Source: JABDIY01 sp963803845 (GTDB lineage: Bacteria > Actinomycetota > Acidimicrobiia > Acidimicrobiales > SZUA-35). From it: 64,000 nt of DNA. The number at the start of each line of letters is the position of its first letter. Position 1 is the stretch's first letter. This document shows, piece by piece, positions 26,414-34,576 of the stretch. The stretch covers positions 1,798,001 to 1,862,000 of the forward strand of contig CAWDNZ010000005.1 of assembly GCA_963803845.1 (NCBI GenBank), read 5' to 3'. The notes beneath the pieces are model-generated. The model was not told the origin of the DNA, did not search any database, and worked only from the letters and a program-made list of their open reading frames with translations. The position numbers and the translations under genes were made by a program.

Positions 26414-27379
26414 TCATCGGCCCTCGAGGGCCTCCAACAGTTTTGGGATGACTTTGTGGACGTCGCCGACGACACCCAGATCGGCAATTCCGAAGATCGG
26501 AGCCTCCGGGTCCTTGTTGATGGCGATGATGTTCTTGGAGCCCTTCATTCCGACCAGATGCTGGGTGGCGCCAGAGATGCCAGCGGCGATATAGACCGCT
26601 GGTTTCACCACCTTGCCGGTCTGACCGACCTGGTATGAGTAGGGAACCCACCCGGCGTCGACGATGGCGCGGGAGGCACCGGCGGCGCCTTTCAACTTGA
26701 CGGCAAGGCCTTCCACGAGCGCATAACTTTCTGCAGCACCCAGGCCACGGCCACCAGCAACGACCAGGCTGGCTTCGTCGAGCTTGGGGCCCGTCGATTC
26801 TTCGACGTGACGTTGGACGACCCGGGCACCACCTGCGGCCCCCACGTCAGGAACGTCCAGATCCTCCACGTCGGCGCTGGCACCGCCCGAGGGTTCGGGC
26901 GCGAAACTCTTGGGCCGAACCAAGACAATCTTGACGGCATCGCCCGTGAACTTGGTGCGGATGTCAGTGGCGCCACCGAAAATCGGCTCCTTACCGATCA
27001 GCGTGTCACCATCCACCTCGACGTCAACGACGTTGGTGATTACCGTGGCGTTCGCCATCACGGAGAGTCGAGCGGCGATATCGCGGCCGTCGTAGCTCGT
27101 CCCCAGTAGCAGTGCGTCGGGACCATCGCCGGCTTCGATCGCCGCATTGATTGCGGCGGCGACGGGAACACCTACGAGTGCGCCATCGAGATCCCCGGTG
27201 GCGTACACGGTCTCGGCGCCGAAGCTACCGACCGCATCGGCGATGTCGTCGCCGTCTCCGGCATAGACAGCGGCCACGGTGGAGGCCAGGCTGCGCGCCT
27301 TGGTGAGAAGTTCCTCAGTGGTGGAAGAAAGGGTGCCGTCGGTTGCTTCGGCATAGACCCAGATCGTGTCGAGTGTCAT
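26414..27379 (-). CDS. etfA: Electron transfer flavoprotein alpha subunit
   Basis: A 321-residue protein of the EtfA/FixB family. The C-terminal FAD domain is clear: Val-Ala-Gly-Gly-Arg-Gly-Leu-Gly, Ala-Ser-Arg-Ala-Ile-Val-Asp-Ala-Gly-Trp, Ile-Ala-Ala-Gly-Ile-Ser-Gly-Ala-Thr-Gln-His, and Asn-Lys-Asp-Pro-Glu-Ala-Pro-Ile-Phe. With EtfB it takes electrons from acyl-CoA and similar dehydrogenases and passes them to ETF-quinone oxidoreductase. It sits 25 bp downstream of etfB, so the two form an operon. No quinone oxidoreductase gene is in the window. Confidence 0.95.
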   Translation of the reverse strand: MTLDTIWVYAEATDGTLSSTTEELLTKARSLASTVAAVYAGDGDDIADAVGSFGAETVYATGDLDGALVGVPVAAAINAAIEAGDGPDALLLGTSYDGRDIAARLSVMANATVITNVVDVEVDGDTLIGKEPIFGGATDIRTKFTGDAVKIVLVRPKSFAPEPSGGASADVEDLDVPDVGAAGGARVVQRHVEESTGPKLDEASLVVAGGRGLGAAESYALVEGLAVKLKGAAGASRAIVDAGWVPYSYQVGQTGKVVKPAVYIAAGISGATQHLVGMKGSKNIIAINKDPEAPIFGIADLGVVGDVHKVIPKLLEALEGR

Positions 27380-27404
27380 TGTCTGTATCTCCTGGATGGC
27401 GTTC

Positions 27405-28184
27405 TTATATGGCTTTGACGGATTCGAGGAATTCGATGATCTTCAGGTGCGCTTCGCCGTCGTCTTCGATCTTCTCACCGGCTTCCCGGACCGGGGCGGC
27501 GGTGACATCCACGACTTCCTGACCTGACCCGGCCCAACCCACGTCGGCGGCGGTCATGCCAAGGTCGGCCACGGTCATCTCGACCACGGGCTTGGACTTG
27601 GCCGCCATGATTCCTTTGAAGGAAGGATAACGCGGTTCCACGACGCCGGCAGTCACGCTGATCACCGCCGGTAGAGAACATTCGACCTCGTCATATCCGG
27701 AGTCGGTCTGGCGCTCGGCCTTCATCTCCGACCCATCGATAGCGACCGCCTTGACCGCCGTGACCGATGGCCAGCCAAGCACACCAGCGATCTGTTCAGG
27801 CACGGTGCCGGTGTAGCCGTCGGAACTCTCCAAGCCGGCGATTACCAGGTCGGGGGCCTGGTCGGCGATGATCTTGCCGAGAATCTTGGCGGTGGTGAGC
27901 GCATCTGTGCCCACCAATGCAGGATCCGACACCAGTGTGGCCGAAGCCGCACCCATGGCAAGAGCTGTGGACAGTCCTGACCGCTCGTTGTTGGGAGCCA
28001 TGGAGACCAGGACAACTTCTCCGCCACCGGCAGTATCGACGAGCTGGAGGGCCATCTCGACGCCGTAGCTGTCGGACTCGTCAAGGATCAACTTGACGTC
28101 ACGTTTAAGTGTGCGGGTCTCGGGATCCAGGGCGCCCGGGTCGGCGGGATCGGGGATTTGCTTGACGCATACGGCTACCTTCAT
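27405..28184 (-). CDS. etfB: Electron transfer flavoprotein beta subunit
   Basis: A 259-residue EtfB/FixA protein. It begins Met-Lys-Val-Ala-Val-Cys-Val-Lys-Gln-Ile-Pro-Asp-Pro, the family N-terminus, and has Ala-Gly-Leu-Glu-Ser-Ser-Asp-Gly-Tyr-Thr-Gly and Val-Pro-Glu-Gln-Ile-Ala in the AMP-binding loop. It is the first gene of the etfBA pair. The ATG at 28184 matches the family start; the longer frame upstream adds 16 residues over the intergenic region. Confidence 0.95.
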   Translation of the reverse strand: MKVAVCVKQIPDPADPGALDPETRTLKRDVKLILDESDSYGVEMALQLVDTAGGGEVVLVSMAPNNERSGLSTALAMGAASATLVSDPALVGTDALTTAKILGKIIADQAPDLVIAGLESSDGYTGTVPEQIAGVLGWPSVTAVKAVAIDGSEMKAERQTDSGYDEVECSLPAVISVTAGVVEPRYPSFKGIMAAKSKPVVEMTVADLGMTAADVGWAGSGQEVVDVTAAPVREAGEKIEDDGEAHLKIIEFLESVKAI

Positions 28185-28312
28185 AGCCCCAGAGCGTAGA
28201 GGTTTTCCTGACCGGGCGGTCAATTCGCCCAAGATTGCTGCCGGGTGCGTCCGGCTCCTCGTCCTGGACAGTCGGCCTGCCCTGGTCTTTCGCGTCCACT
28301 ACCCTCTCCGCA

Positions 28313-29236
28313 GTGTCGTTGAAGCTTGCGCTGATCGTTAATCCTGTTGCTTCTTCGGTGACGGCGCGCACGCGGGTCGTGATCCAGAAAGCGCTGGCGG
28401 CAGACCACGAACTCCAGGTCTTTGAGACGACCCGCCGCAACCACGCCACCCGCCTGGCCCACCAACTGGAGCGTGAAGGGATTGACGTAGTGATCCCCTT
28501 CGGGGGTGACGGCACCGTCAACGAAGTGGCCAACGGTCTGATGTACACCACAACGGCGGTAGCCCCCCTTCCCGGAGGGTCTACCAACGTGTTCGCCCGC
28601 TCCGTGGGGTATCCCAATGACGCCGTTGAAGCGACCGGAATGATTCTCCAAGCGTTGGACCGGAACTCGATCATGTCAGCGTCGTTGGGGTCGGCGAACG
28701 GTCGAGCTTTCGTGTTCCATGTTGGCGTCGGGTTTGATGCCGCAGTTGTGGAGCGGGTCGAACGGCGAGGACCGCTCAAGCGGTATGCCGGACACGCATG
28801 GTTTGTCTATTCGGCCCTGAGAACCTGGACCTCCGCGGAGCGTCGGTCATTGCGATTCAGCGTGACCGCTGCCGATGGCCGCATGCTAGAACGCGCCCAG
28901 ATGGCCGTGGCACTCAACGTAAACCCGTACACCTTCCTTGGAAGCCGACCCCTCGATCTGGCGCCCGAGGTGAACCTCACCACCCCCCTCTCGGTGGTAG
29001 CGCTCTCCACCGTAGGATTGAAACATCTGATCCCGGCGGCCGTCACCGCCCTGCGTACGGACCAGGGCATTCCTAACCGCCCCGGCATGGTGCACTGGCC
29101 TGATGTAGAGCGCGTCACGTTGCTTTCAAGTGTGCCGTTTCCCTATCAACTCGATGGCGAGCCCCAGAAGCCGCTGAATCGGTTGGAACTTGTACACCTG
29201 CCGGATGCGCTGAGACTGGTCGTCCCGCATGACTAA
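28313..29236 (+). CDS. Diacylglycerol kinase-type lipid kinase
   Basis: A 307-residue protein. Phe-Gly-Gly-Asp-Gly-Thr-Val-Asn-Glu-Val and Pro-Leu-Pro-Gly-Gly-Ser-Thr-Asn-Val-Phe-Ala are the catalytic glycine-rich and ATP-site motifs of the DAGK/YegS/BmrU family. It phosphorylates a lipid such as diacylglycerol or a ceramide-like acceptor at the membrane face. The GTG at 28313 is used since homology begins at Leu-Ala-Leu-Ile-Val-Asn-Pro. It is followed closely by a glycerophosphodiesterase gene, so both may act in phospholipid turnover. Confidence 0.85.
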   Translation: MSLKLALIVNPVASSVTARTRVVIQKALAADHELQVFETTRRNHATRLAHQLEREGIDVVIPFGGDGTVNEVANGLMYTTTAVAPLPGGSTNVFARSVGYPNDAVEATGMILQALDRNSIMSASLGSANGRAFVFHVGVGFDAAVVERVERRGPLKRYAGHAWFVYSALRTWTSAERRSLRFSVTAADGRMLERAQMAVALNVNPYTFLGSRPLDLAPEVNLTTPLSVVALSTVGLKHLIPAAVTALRTDQGIPNRPGMVHWPDVERVTLLSSVPFPYQLDGEPQKPLNRLELVHLPDALRLVVPHD

Positions 29237-29265
29237 CCCGAGCCTCGCAACTACTCTTGGTGACC

Positions 29266-29976
29266 ATGGCCGCTAAAGTAATCGCCCACCGTGGAGTAAC
29301 GCACCGTAGAGACGGGAGCGCAATTCGTGAGAACACGCTCGAAGCCTTCGTCCGAGCGATGGAACTGGGGGCGGAGGGGATCGAACTCGACGTACGCCGG
29401 AGCGCCGACGACGTCCTGATGATTCACCATGACGCCCACATCAGCGACGGCACGATCATCGGACAGACCCAGTCCGGTGATCTTCCTCAGTGGATGCCAA
29501 CGCTGGCTGAAGCTCTGGAGGTGTGCAAAGACACATGGCTCAACATCGAGATCAAGAACATGCCCAGCGACCCCGACTACGACGCCGACTACGGGATTTC
29601 GGTTGCGGTGGCGGGACTCATTAGAGCCTTCGATGCCGCGGATCGAGTCTTGGTGAGCAGCTTCGACTTCGCCAGCATCCAAAGAATTCGCGACACCGAT
29701 CCCCTTATTCCGATCGGCTGGTTGATCTGGGGCCAGGCCGACCCTGCTCAAATCATTGGGCGATCAGAGGGCATGGTGGACGCCATTCACCCCCACGAAA
29801 TGTTGGTCGACCCGCACTTGATGTCCCTTGCCAGAGATGCGGGGCTCATCGTGAACACCTGGACCGTTAACGATCCCGATCGGGTCTTGGAACTCCACAA
29901 GATGCGGGTAAACGCAATCGTCACCGACAACGTTCCGATGGCCATGGACGTCCTCTACGGACTCAACGGCGACTGA
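29266..29976 (+). CDS. Glycerophosphodiester phosphodiesterase
   Basis: A 236-residue TIM-barrel enzyme. Ala-His-Arg-Gly, Arg-Glu-Asn-Thr, Glu-Leu-Asp-Val and His-His-Asp carry the expected metal and acid-base residues, and Asn-Ile-Glu-Ile-Lys is the later ligand strand. It splits glycerophosphodiesters into glycerol-3-phosphate and an alcohol. There is no signal peptide, so it is probably cytoplasmic. The ATG at 29266 is used rather than in-frame TTG or GTG codons a few bases upstream. It converges with the kinase gene 22 bp away. Confidence 0.88.
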   Translation: MAAKVIAHRGVTHRRDGSAIRENTLEAFVRAMELGAEGIELDVRRSADDVLMIHHDAHISDGTIIGQTQSGDLPQWMPTLAEALEVCKDTWLNIEIKNMPSDPDYDADYGISVAVAGLIRAFDAADRVLVSSFDFASIQRIRDTDPLIPIGWLIWGQADPAQIIGRSEGMVDAIHPHEMLVDPHLMSLARDAGLIVNTWTVNDPDRVLELHKMRVNAIVTDNVPMAMDVLYGLNGD

Positions 29977-29998
29977 ATCCGGCCAGACCCCTCCGCGG

Positions 29999-31441
29999 TC
30001 AAAGTTCCACCCTCAATACGGCCGCGGTGCCCTGGCCATCAGGGTTGGGTATCACCTCGAAGGTCCCACCGAGATCGGCGGTTGTGAGCGTTCGAACAAT
30101 GGTGAGACCCAATCCCGGATCGGTGTCGATATTGAAACCCTCGGGCAGGCCCACTCCGTTGTCCTCCACCCTCACCTCCAGTTTCGTGCCCCGCAGGTCG
30201 AGCCGAACCACCACCGATCGATCTGCTTCGCTCGGTGCCCCAACAAATCCATGCTCCACTGCGTTCTGTATCAACTCCGACAGCACCACAGCAAGGCTCG
30301 ATGCAGTTGTGGCGGTAACGACCGGTCCCGTCCCCTCAACGGTGATCGTGACCGGATGTTCAGGATCCACGAGAGCGCCCTGCACCATCTGGACGACCGG
30401 GCGCAAAACGTCGTTCAACTGAACATCATCGCCACCCTCCCGGCTCAGCACCTCATGAACGAGGGCGATCGACCGGATTCGACGCGACGCCTCGTCGAGC
30501 GCCGCCTTTGCCGCCGGTTCGTCCACCCGGCGGCCCTGCATTCGGAGGAGAGAAGAAACGGTTTGGAGATTGTTCTTCACGCGGTGATGAATCTCCCGAA
30601 TGGTGGCGTCCATCGAGACCAGCAATCGCTCCTGGCGCCGGATGTCGGAGACGTCGCGCATGAGAACCAACGCACCGGCGGCTCGACCGTCGTTCATCAG
30701 CGGGAGCAGCCGAAGCTGGATAGCGACACTCTCACCCCGCTCCAACTCATGCGTCAGTGGCGCTCCCAGACCGAAAGCCGTTCGGAGCACATCGCGCGGG
30801 AGACCGATCTCGGTGATATTCCTGCCGACGGCATTGGCGTGGAATCCCACCCGGTGAAGGGCGCTCACCGCGTTGGGAGAGGTGTAGCCCACCACCCCAT
30901 CGGCCTTGAGCACGATGACCCCATCACCCACGCGCGGTGACCCTTCGGCGGTTGGGTCATCGAAGGCGTACGGGAAGGAGCCGTGAGCAACCATCGCGAA
31001 GAGCTGATCCACGACGCCCAGATAGGCCCGTTCGAGCTCACCGGGACCGCGACTAGGACTTCGGACCGCCTCGCTGGCGAGTGCTGCAACAACAGTTCCG
31101 TTGTGGCGGACCGGCACGACCTCCATTCGGACGGGCTCCGCAATGCCAACTCGGGCAACAGAAACCACCGTTCGACCCGCTCCGTCCAGCACGTCCCGGA
31201 TGAAGGGACGGTCCTGAGAGAAAAGCCCGACCAGGTCAGTGCGGTACAACGTCTGGTTTGTAGTAGGTCGAACCTGACCGACGGTGAGCACTCGTTTGTC
31301 CTTCGCCGATGTAAACAGCAGCAGATCACCGAAGGAGAGGTCAGACAACGGCCCCCAGATGGCCACCAGTCGGCGTAGGTGCTGCCGAGCTGGATCATTC
31401 AGATCGGTGTGGTGCCGCAGCAGATCGGTCAGCGTTGCCAA
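29999..31441 (-). CDS. pdtaS: PdtaS-type sensor histidine kinase
   Basis: About 480 residues in the PdtaS order: an N-terminal GAF-like domain (H-kinase N), a PAS domain (about 165-275), a HisKA_2 dimerisation helix with Glu-Ile-His-His-Arg-Val-Lys-Asn-Asn, and an HATPase with Asn (Leu-Ile-Gln-Asn-Ala-Val-Glu-His) and Asp-Asn-Gly-Val-Gly-Leu-Pro. In mycobacteria this cytosolic kinase phosphorylates the RNA-binding antiterminator PdtaR; no pdtaR is in view. The TTG at 31441 is used because GAGGGAG precedes it by five bases and the family N-terminus aligns there. It is divergent from a WhiB gene, as in mycobacteria. Confidence 0.85.
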   Translation of the reverse strand: MATLTDLLRHHTDLNDPARQHLRRLVAIWGPLSDLSFGDLLLFTSAKDKRVLTVGQVRPTTNQTLYRTDLVGLFSQDRPFIRDVLDGAGRTVVSVARVGIAEPVRMEVVPVRHNGTVVAALASEAVRSPSRGPGELERAYLGVVDQLFAMVAHGSFPYAFDDPTAEGSPRVGDGVIVLKADGVVGYTSPNAVSALHRVGFHANAVGRNITEIGLPRDVLRTAFGLGAPLTHELERGESVAIQLRLLPLMNDGRAAGALVLMRDVSDIRRQERLLVSMDATIREIHHRVKNNLQTVSSLLRMQGRRVDEPAAKAALDEASRRIRSIALVHEVLSREGGDDVQLNDVLRPVVQMVQGALVDPEHPVTITVEGTGPVVTATTASSLAVVLSELIQNAVEHGFVGAPSEADRSVVVRLDLRGTKLEVRVEDNGVGLPEGFNIDTDPGLGLTIVRTLTTADLGGTFEVIPNPDGQGTAAVLRVEL

Positions 31442-31548
31442 GAAAACTCCCTCTATGAGCAGAAACTCCCCTTGAAGATAGTGTGAACGGCCCATTACTC
31501 TCTGAGCATCACTGCACCGATTTCAACCGCTTCGCCCCGGAGAGAACT

Positions 31549-31935
31549 ATGAAGGTCGAGAGTTCCACAGAGACGATCCTGCCATCGGCTACGGATGCGC
31601 TGCCGTTTCGGCTCCCGCTGATGTTCGAGCGAATAGCCAAGAAAGTGGGCCATCGGCCCCGTAGCGACCGCTCCGGCCAGGACCTCGACACCAGCTGGCG
31701 GCGCACGGCAGCGTGTCTCGATACCGACCCCAGCCTGTTTTTTCCGATCGGTGTTACCGGCGCAGCGTTACAGCAGATCACCGATGCCCGGTCGGTCTGC
31801 ATGAGCTGTTCCTGCCAAGAGGCCTGTTTGGAGTTCGCCCTGCGAAGCAATCAAGACACCGGCATCTGGGGCGGCGCGTCAGAAGAGGAGCGACGCCACT
31901 TGCGCCGCACCTACATCAACCGCCGTCATCAATAA
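31549..31935 (+). CDS. WhiB-family transcription factor, WhiB1-like
   Basis: A 128-residue WhiB protein. Cys56, Cys84, Cys87 and Cys93 have cluster-binding spacing; an extra Cys89 lies inside the loop. Gly105-Ile-Trp-Gly-Gly is the classic turn, and a basic C-terminus (Arg-Arg-Thr-Tyr-Ile-Asn-Arg-Arg) follows. In mycobacteria whiB1 sits next to pdtaS in the same divergent order, so this is probably its orthologue, an essential NO-sensitive partner of the housekeeping sigma factor. The ATG at 31549 has GGAGAG five bases upstream. The first 40 residues are longer than in WhiB1. Confidence 0.88.
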   Translation: MKVESSTETILPSATDALPFRLPLMFERIAKKVGHRPRSDRSGQDLDTSWRRTAACLDTDPSLFFPIGVTGAALQQITDARSVCMSCSCQEACLEFALRSNQDTGIWGGASEEERRHLRRTYINRRHQ

Positions 31936-32036
31936 ATCTACGCGGGTGGCGCACCTTCAAACTTGATTGGATTCACCATCTCCACGCTGATGAATCACCA
32001 CGCCCCTGAATCACAGCATTGCTCGGGTGCAGTCAC

Positions 32037-32225
32037 CTAGCTTCTAGCGGCCAAGTGATCCATTGTTGCGTGGGTTTGTTCCGCCCACGTGGTGGGACAG
32101 GCCCGGCAGTGCAATTCTGCCCGGCCGCGTACAAGATCGAGGAAATCGATGATCCCTCTCGTCCCACACGCTGGGCATGGATGCCGTACCGGATCTTTCG
32201 GTCGCGCACTCTTTGTCATCCCCAT
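32037..32225 (-). CDS. Small zinc-ribbon protein
   Basis: A 62-residue product. Cys-Pro-Ala-Cys-Gly near the start and Cys-Arg-Ala-Cys about 25 residues later form a two-knuckle zinc ribbon; a Trp and a His-rich tail follow. The ATG at 32225 has AGGAAG seven bases upstream, better than the longer frame. No named family. Other zinc ribbons of this size bind nucleic acid or proteins. It converges with the WhiB1-like gene. Confidence 0.6.
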   Translation of the reverse strand: MGMTKSARPKDPVRHPCPACGTRGIIDFLDLVRGRAELHCRACPTTWAEQTHATMDHLAARS

Positions 32226-32401
32226 GATGAACTTCCTTTTCGTAACAAACAGTCGGCTCGTAACCAATACTGCGAGCCGAAAACCAATGAGACCCAATTT
32301 CACCGCACAATGGGGCCGGTGTCCACGGTCGATTCACATGGTCTGACTGATCCATTTGGCCCAGCGCCAGCACCACATCCCCGCCGAGGTGGGTGGCGGT
32401 G

Positions 32402-33442
32402 CTAACGAACCAGGCCGGCGAGGTCGACCACAGAGTTGAGCGCTGTGGGCGAGTCTGGTACTTCTACCACCGGAAGCCCAGCTGGGCCTCGGGTAGCATT
32501 CTCGGCCCGCCTAACCAACTCTTCGACTCTTTTGCGGAGCTCGGGATCCTTGACGAGGGCGATGTCCGTGGTGGTCAGCTGGGCAACCTCAGGAGGGAGG
32601 GCACGATTGATGACACACAACGACGGTTGGTGGGCCCGCCGCTGCAATTCAGAAACGAGGATGCGAGCCTGCTCGGCAGGACCCGCCTCCGGCGTCTGCA
32701 CCACCACGTATTTCGTGGTGGGAGCAAACAATCGCTCTTGGACCAAGCGTGTCCGAGCAGCGAAGCTCTTCTGAAGCTGGCTGAACAACCAGAAGAAGTC
32801 CGCAATGTCCGCGAGGAACGGTCCGCCCAGCAATCGTTCGGCGACGGAAAGGAACGGCGCGGCGGCGATCTGCGACAGTCGGGAGCGGTAGGGAGCTGTC
32901 AGCCACGTGAGCAGCCGAGACCCAAAGAAGTCCTCCATTTTGGCGGGAGCATCGAGCACGTCAAGCGCGTGCACCGACGGCGGAGTGTCGATAATCACCA
33001 AGTCGAAACGGTCATCGTCGGCCTGATCCACCAAATGATCGAGGGCGATGTAGTCATGACTCTGCACGAAACGGGTGGTGAGCGACCTATACAGCGGATT
33101 GGCCAGCAGATCATCTCTGACCTGGGCGTTTGGCGCATGCCGCTCCACGAGCCGATCCCAGCTGCTACTCATGTTGACCATCGAGGCCCAGAATCGCCCG
33201 GTCGGGGTGGGCACGAGAATCTCTTCTTCCATGAGTTCATCCACGCCGAGGGCCTGGGCCAACCGCCGGGCTGGGTCGATCGTGATCACCTGCACCCGTC
33301 GGTCATGATGAATCGCCGCTCGGGCTCCCAGCGCAGCTGCGGTAGTGGTCTTGCCAACCCCACCGGGGCCAACGATCACGATCACTTCGGCGGTAGCGAG
33401 CAGTTCATCCACGGGACCCACCGGGACCGACACGTCGTTCAT
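32402..33442 (-). CDS. ArsA-family ATPase, second of a pair
   Basis: A 346-residue P-loop ATPase with Gly-Pro-Gly-Gly-Val-Gly-Lys-Thr-Thr and Ile-Asp-Pro-Ala-Arg-Arg-Leu. Switch II appears as Ile-Asp-Thr-Pro-Pro-Ser. It resembles the ArsA/GET3 deviant Walker group and pairs with the gene just upstream, overlapping as ATGA. The arrangement matches the mycobacterial Rv3679/Rv3680 pair, whose proteins act together. No arsenite carrier is nearby, so arsenic efflux is unlikely. Start is the ATG at 33442. Confidence 0.8.
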   Translation of the reverse strand: MNDVSVPVGPVDELLATAEVIVIVGPGGVGKTTTAAALGARAAIHHDRRVQVITIDPARRLAQALGVDELMEEEILVPTPTGRFWASMVNMSSSWDRLVERHAPNAQVRDDLLANPLYRSLTTRFVQSHDYIALDHLVDQADDDRFDLVIIDTPPSVHALDVLDAPAKMEDFFGSRLLTWLTAPYRSRLSQIAAAPFLSVAERLLGGPFLADIADFFWLFSQLQKSFAARTRLVQERLFAPTTKYVVVQTPEAGPAEQARILVSELQRRAHQPSLCVINRALPPEVAQLTTTDIALVKDPELRKRVEELVRRAENATRGPAGLPVVEVPDSPTALNSVVDLAGLVR

Positions 33443-34344
33443 CGAAGCCCACTCCACATTCGGCGAGCTTGGTCGGTGGGGTCTTGCGCGTCATACACAA
33501 ACCGGAGCGGCAGTTCGGTGCTGTTCCAATCGTCGGCAAAACGGGTGGCCTCGGTCCTGGCCGTCCGGTTCGCTCGGGCGACGATCGCACCAGCAGCCGC
33601 CAAACCAGGGTTGTCCCCGGCGGTCAGCTGGTCCGCTTCGGCCATGGCTTCGTCGGTGAGGATTGTTGGCATGCGGTTGATCACCGCCCCCGCAAGGCTG
33701 ACGCGAGTTTCTTTCTCTATCCGATCGGCCAGTTGTAGCGCCTCGGTGACCGGCAACTCCTCAGGGGTGGCCACGATCCAGATGCCGGTCCGGGCGGGAT
33801 CCTCCAGGATGTCGGCTAGCCAATCCGTCTGTGCAGCCAGCGGGCCGAAGTCGAGTAGCCCTCCAATGTTGTCTGGGGCGGCGATGAGCTCCACAACATG
33901 ACCAGTAGCCGGGCCGTCTACGATCACGCGATCCCATTTGCCATCTCGGACGTCGTGACCCACCTTGCCGATCGTAAGGATTTCGGTGACACCGGGTGCC
34001 GCGGTCGCGACGTAGTCAAAGATGCGAGAAATTGGACCCAGACGGGACGCCGGGATGGGAAACTTCAGGTAGATCTTCAGATATTCATCGAGAGCGAGCG
34101 CCGTGGTGAGCTCGAGCAACTTGCCACCGTTCTTGAGCGACCTCGAACCTAACGCTAGACGGGTGCCGGCGTGGTTGATGACGTCGACGAGCAGGACTCG
34201 CTCACCCGCGTTAGCGCAGGCCAAGGCAAGCCCCGCGGCAACTGTGGACCTACCGACTCCCCCTTTGCCGGCGACGATGACCAGTTGCTGGTCAGGCAGG
34301 GGGGACTGAAACAGATCAGGCCCCGAATCCGATGCGGCGGTCAT
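33439..34344 (-). CDS. ArsA-family ATPase, first of a pair
   Basis: A 301-residue P-loop protein with Ala-Gly-Lys-Gly-Gly-Val-Gly-Arg-Ser-Thr, a deviant Walker A in which Arg replaces the usual second Lys. Asp-Gly-Pro-Ala-Thr-Gly-His matches switch II of the family. Together with the next gene it would form a two-subunit ATPase like the mycobacterial Rv3679/Rv3680 pair. The ATG at 34344 starts inside the end of the DUF3107 gene, overlapping by about 29 bp; a longer start would overlap more. Confidence 0.8.
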   Translation of the reverse strand: MTAASDSGPDLFQSPLPDQQLVIVAGKGGVGRSTVAAGLALACANAGERVLLVDVINHAGTRLALGSRSLKNGGKLLELTTALALDEYLKIYLKFPIPASRLGPISRIFDYVATAAPGVTEILTIGKVGHDVRDGKWDRVIVDGPATGHVVELIAAPDNIGGLLDFGPLAAQTDWLADILEDPARTGIWIVATPEELPVTEALQLADRIEKETRVSLAGAVINRMPTILTDEAMAEADQLTAGDNPGLAAAGAIVARANRTARTEATRFADDWNSTELPLRFVYDAQDPTDQARRMWSGLR

Positions 34345-34546
34345 CCTCGGCCGACCCGATGTCGGCGAAGGCGACCTTGGCGCCCGGGATCCCGGTTTCT
34401 TTGCCCCGCTTGTCGATGAGCCAGAGCATAGTTCCCGCACTGATGCTGTCGGAGATCGACGACTTCAGCGCCGCTCGGTCGGTCTCGTCGGCCATTTCGA
34501 CCTCGATGACCTGATTGCTCTCACTGATGCCAATTCGTACGTCCAT
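34316..34546 (-). CDS. DUF3107 family protein
   Basis: A 76-residue protein. It starts Met-Asp-Val-Arg-Ile-Gly-Ile-Ser-Glu-Ser and ends Phe-Ala-Asp-Ile-Gly-Ser-Ala-Glu ... Arg-Ile-Gly-Phe-Gly, the family signature seen in mycobacterial TB9.4. It is small, soluble and probably ATP-independent; the role is unknown. It lies just upstream of, and overlaps, the ArsA pair and may be co-transcribed. Confidence 0.8.
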   Translation of the reverse strand: MDVRIGISESNQVIEVEMADETDRAALKSSISDSISAGTMLWLIDKRGKETGIPGAKVAFADIGSAEDDRRIGFGA

Positions 34547-34576
34547 CGCCCGTAACGATAGGGCGCGATCTGCCGG

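Noticed and set aside
32393..33901. 502-codon plus-strand frame opposite the ArsA-type genes
   Set aside because: A high-GC antisense shadow; the minus-strand frames hold clear Walker motifs.
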